From positions 1 to 17,700 of the forward strand of contig JBILMH010000037.1 of assembly GCA_044375625.1 (NCBI GenBank): a stretch of DNA of 17,700 nt, given 5' to 3'. Positions 15,386 through 17,700 of this stretch are shown here, piece by piece. The notes under the pieces are model-generated. The model saw nothing but the letters and a program-made list of their open reading frames with translations, was not told the origin of the DNA and searched no databases. Source of the DNA: CAISOG01 sp044375625 (GTDB taxonomy: Bacteria; Pseudomonadota; Alphaproteobacteria; CAISOG01). Both the position numbers and the translations under genes were made by a program. Every line of letters starts with the position of its first letter. The first letter of the stretch is position 1.

Positions 15386-16462
15386 CTAATCGAACAGGGT
15401 TTCGTTGGTGGGGGGGATGGTGGCCAGGTGGCTGGGGGGCGGTAGGCCAAGAACCTCAAAGGCCTGGTTGGTCAGCTGGCGGCCGCGCGCCGTCCGTTGC
15501 AACAACCCCAGTTGCAACAGATAGGGTTCCACCACATCCTCTAACGTGTCGCGCTGTTCCGCCAGCAGGGCGGCCATGGTGTCAATACCAACGGGGCCGC
15601 CGCGATAGTGATGGGCTATGCCGTGCAGATAGCGGCGATCCAGGCTGTCCAGTCCATAACGATCCACCTCCAACGCGGTTAGGACTTGGTCGGCCATGGT
15701 GGCGTCCACCAGGGTAACCCGCGCCACCTCAGCAAAGTCGCGCACCCGTTTGACCAGCCGTTCGGCAATGCGGGGGGTGCCACGGCTGCGCTTAGCAATC
15801 TCCGCCGCTCCATCCAGGGATAAATCCAGATTCAGCAGGCGGGCGGCGCGGCCAACGATAATCTGCAACTCCTCCTGCTCATAAAATTCCAGCCGAAGGG
15901 GAATGCTAAAGCGGTCGCGCAGGGGCGTGGTCAGCAGGCCACTGCGGGTGGTGGCGCCAATCAGGGTAAAGGGCGGCAGATCCAGGCGAACGGTGCGGGC
16001 GGTTGGCCCTTCACCAATCAAAATGTCCAGCTTGCGATCCTCCATCGCGGGGTACAACACCTCCTCCACCGCGGCGGGCAGGCGGTGAATTTCGTCAATA
16101 AACAGCACATCGCGCGGTTGCAGCGCGGTCAGAATGGCGGCCAAATCGCCCGCACGGCTGATGATGGGGCCGCTGGTGGTGCGCAAGCCAACCCCCAATT
16201 CCCGTGCGACAATCGCCGACAGGGTGGTTTTGCCTAGGCCGGGGGGGCCATGGAATAGCAGGTGATCCAACGCATCGCCCCGCGCCCGTGCCGCCTCAAT
16301 AAACACCTGCAAATTGCCCTTGAGCTTGCGTTGGCCAACAAAGTCGGCCAGCCCCTGTGGCCGCAGGCTTAGGTTGTCGGTATCGGCCGCCTCGGGTTGG
16401 CGCACCGCCGATAGGGCGGGGGAAGATGCGGGGTTGGCGGCGTTGGCGGCGTTACGACTCAT
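15386..16462 (-). CDS. ruvB: Holliday junction branch migration ATPase RuvB
   Basis: A 358-residue AAA+ motor that, with RuvA, drives Holliday junction branch migration in recombination and fork rescue. Near the N-terminus is LRPQGLADFVGQ. Walker A GPPGLGKT is at about residues 71-78 and Walker B LFIDEIHRL at about 119-127. The sensor/arginine-finger region is GATTRSGLLTTPLRDRF, and the C-terminal winged-helix domain contains GPVGIDTMAALLAE and a QLGLLQRTARGR segment. It is slightly longer than the usual 335-350 residues because of an Ala-rich N-terminal lead. Its ATG overlaps the ruvA stop (ATGA), so the two are translationally coupled. It converges on the small gene ending at 15365. Confidence 0.98.
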   Translation of the reverse strand: MSRNAANAANPASSPALSAVRQPEAADTDNLSLRPQGLADFVGQRKLKGNLQVFIEAARARGDALDHLLFHGPPGLGKTTLSAIVARELGVGLRTTSGPIISRAGDLAAILTALQPRDVLFIDEIHRLPAAVEEVLYPAMEDRKLDILIGEGPTARTVRLDLPPFTLIGATTRSGLLTTPLRDRFSIPLRLEFYEQEELQIIVGRAARLLNLDLSLDGAAEIAKRSRGTPRIAERLVKRVRDFAEVARVTLVDATMADQVLTALEVDRYGLDSLDRRYLHGIAHHYRGGPVGIDTMAALLAEQRDTLEDVVEPYLLQLGLLQRTARGRQLTNQAFEVLGLPPPSHLATIPPTNETLFD

Positions 16463-17157
16463 GACGATGCCCCGCCCGCGTTGCGGCTGTTCGCCGTATG
16501 GCCAGCCGCCAATTGTTGCAGGGCAGCGGTCAGCAGGCCTGCCAGGGTGGTGGGCGGCGATGGCCGTTCCCCCACCTGTGCCAGGGCGGTTGAGGCCTCA
16601 TTTTTGCTGTAGCCCAGTTGGATTAGGGCTTGGCAAGCATCCTGCAGCAGGGGGCTATCCAGATGCGCGGGGGGCAAGGGGGATCCGTCATCCAGCGCAT
16701 CAGTCGCCATTGGATCGGATGCATCGGTCAGCGGATGTTTGGCCAGCCGATCCTTAAGCTCTGTAATCAGCCGTTCGGCCAGGCGGGCACCCACCCCATC
16801 CGCCTTTTGCAACGCCTTAACATTCTTGCCCAAAATCGCCTGTTGCAGCTGGGCGGGTGGCAGGGCGGACAGCAAGGCCAAGGCAACCTTACCCCCAACC
16901 CCCTGCACATTGGTCAGCAGGCGAAAGGCCGCCTGCTCCGCCCCGTCGCTGAACCCATACAGCAGCCAGCGGTCTTCGCGCACCATCAATTCGGTCAGCA
17001 CCACCACATCCCCGTCATTGGCGGCCAACAGCCGTTGACGGCTGGTCGCGGAGCAGGCAAAGCGATAGGCCACCCCGCCATTGGTTCGCAGCAACAGATC
17101 GTCGCCATCGTCCCAGCTGGGCAGGGGGTGAATGGTGCCATAAAGCTGAGCAATCAT
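16459..17157 (-). CDS. ruvA: Holliday junction branch migration protein RuvA
   Basis: A 232-residue junction-binding protein that forms tetramers on Holliday junctions and recruits RuvB. The N-terminal OB-fold begins MIAQLYGTIHPLP and includes GGVAYRFACS. Helix-hairpin-helix motifs follow at LLTNVQGVGGKVALALLSAL and KADGVGARLAERLITELKD. After an acidic linker, the C-terminal RuvB-binding domain is seen in ALIQLGYSKNEASTAL. It is longer than the 190-210 residues usual for RuvA, mainly in the linker and C-terminal tail. AGGG lies 10 bases before the ATG. ruvC, often just upstream, is not found here; a divergent gene lies there instead. Confidence 0.97.
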   Translation of the reverse strand: MIAQLYGTIHPLPSWDDGDDLLLRTNGGVAYRFACSATSRQRLLAANDGDVVVLTELMVREDRWLLYGFSDGAEQAAFRLLTNVQGVGGKVALALLSALPPAQLQQAILGKNVKALQKADGVGARLAERLITELKDRLAKHPLTDASDPMATDALDDGSPLPPAHLDSPLLQDACQALIQLGYSKNEASTALAQVGERPSPPTTLAGLLTAALQQLAAGHTANSRNAGGASS

Positions 17158-17220
17158 AAAAAACGCCCTAAAATTTTGATGCTGCCGCCATGCTAACGAT
17201 GCTGGGGGTAAATCGCAATG

Positions 17221-17235
17221 TTAAGTATCTGTTAA
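17221..17235. promoter_or_regulatory. Perfect TTAA-N7-TTAA site between ruvA and the DUF3429 gene
   Basis: TTAAGTATCTGTTAA matches the CtrA consensus exactly. It lies 63 bases upstream of the ruvA start and 75 bases upstream of the divergent DUF3429 gene start, so it could act on either. It is the second intergenic copy in this window. Confidence 0.4.
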
Positions 17236-17251
17236 GCCTTCCAGATTACAT

Positions 17252-17274
17252 TGCCAACAGTATGCCCAACAGTA
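17252..17274 (+). repeat. Short tandem near-repeat in the ruvA/DUF3429 gap
   Basis: TGCCAACAGTA (17252-17262) is followed directly by TGCCCAACAGTA (17263-17274), differing by one inserted C. With a spacing of about one helical turn it could be a protein binding site, but it may be chance. Confidence 0.35.
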
Positions 17275-17310
17275 CACATCAAAAAAAGCCATAGCGGGTG
17301 GGAATGTCCG

Positions 17311-17700
17311 ATGATCAAGCTGACAACGATATTGGCGTGGCTGCTGAAAATTCCGCCGCTGTCGTGGGGCAACCGATACCTTGAGGTGCGTGCGGGCAAT
17401 TCGCGCGTGTATGTAACCGCCAGCCTGTTGGGGTGGGCGGGTATTGTGCCGTTTTTGTTTTTCGCTTCGGCGATGTGGCTGGTTCCCCTGAACCAGCTGG
17501 ATATCCAACAGCTGTTAATCAGCCTGTATGAACGCTATGCGGCAATCGTGCTGTGTTTCCAAAGCGCGATCTATTGGGGTATCGCCATCGGCCGCAGCGT
17601 CTATATCAACGATGATCGCCAGAAACAGTTGTATCAGCTGTTTGGCTTCAGTGTCTTGCCCGCCCTGATTGGCTGGCTGACCCATTTGTTGCCGATTCAC
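17311..17700 (+). CDS. DUF3429 domain membrane protein (3' end outside window)
   Basis: The frame is open from ATG 17311 to the window end, giving 130 residues. Hydrophobic segments are seen at LLGWAGIVPFLFFASAMWLV, AAIVLCFQSAIYWGIAIG and LFGFSVLPALIGWLTHLL. The pattern of LGWAGIVPF followed by a Tyr-rich turn (LYERYAAIVLCFQSAIYWG) is that of DUF3429, related to human TMEM69; the function is unknown. GGTGGGA at 17297-17303 lies seven bases before the ATG. An overlapping frame from ATG 17304 (MSDDQADNDIG and onward) stops at 17384. It is divergent from ruvA across a 153-base gap. Confidence 0.8.
   Translation, partial: MIKLTTILAWLLKIPPLSWGNRYLEVRAGNSRVYVTASLLGWAGIVPFLFFASAMWLVPLNQLDIQQLLISLYERYAAIVLCFQSAIYWGIAIGRSVYINDDRQKQLYQLFGFSVLPALIGWLTHLLPIH

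Overview
The window reads as chromosome of an alphaproteobacterium. The main grounds are the gene order tRNA-Leu, tig, clpP, clpX, lon, HU, tRNA-Val, a PhaR-type regulator of polyhydroxyalkanoate storage, a TrmD-RplS pair, RuvAB, a DUF3429 membrane protein, and two intergenic TTAA-N7-TTAA sites of the kind bound by the alphaproteobacterial cell-cycle regulator CtrA. Genus cannot be told from the sequence. Core genes are moderately GC-rich (a hand-counted 60-base line at 13381 is 62% G+C). Three pieces are clearly AT-richer: the IS end at the left edge, the large helicase gene (30% G+C in the line at 10081), and a small orphan gene at 14997 (37% in the line at 15121).

Layout. 1-144 is the right end of an IS1595-family insertion sequence, cutting into an unrecognised minus-strand reading frame (145-328). 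588-672 is tRNA-Leu(UAG). 732-6861 holds the proteostasis cluster tig, clpP, clpX, lon. 7081-7356 is an HU histone-like gene and 7540-7616 is tRNA-Val(UAC). 7573-12165 on the minus strand is one 1530-residue superfamily 1 helicase with a C-terminal PD-(D/E)XK nuclease-like domain; its last codons lie antisense to tRNA-Val. 12406-14880 holds phaR, a HIT hydrolase, trmD and rplS on the plus strand, followed by a terminator and a 122-residue orphan gene. ruvB and ruvA lie on the minus strand (15386-17157), and the start of a DUF3429 membrane protein gene runs off the right edge.

How the parts work together. Trigger factor meets nascent chains, ClpXP and Lon degrade proteins, and HU compacts DNA. 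clpX seems to have its own control region, with a perfect TTAA-N7-TTAA site; this matters because in Caulobacter ClpXP degrades CtrA. TrmD and L19 serve translation. RuvAB moves Holliday junctions, and RuvC is not adjacent. The helicase-nuclease is the main accessory item. Its fused helicase and nuclease, composition unlike its neighbours and position at a tRNA end make it a candidate single-gene anti-phage or anti-plasmid defence protein. That function is inferred, not shown.
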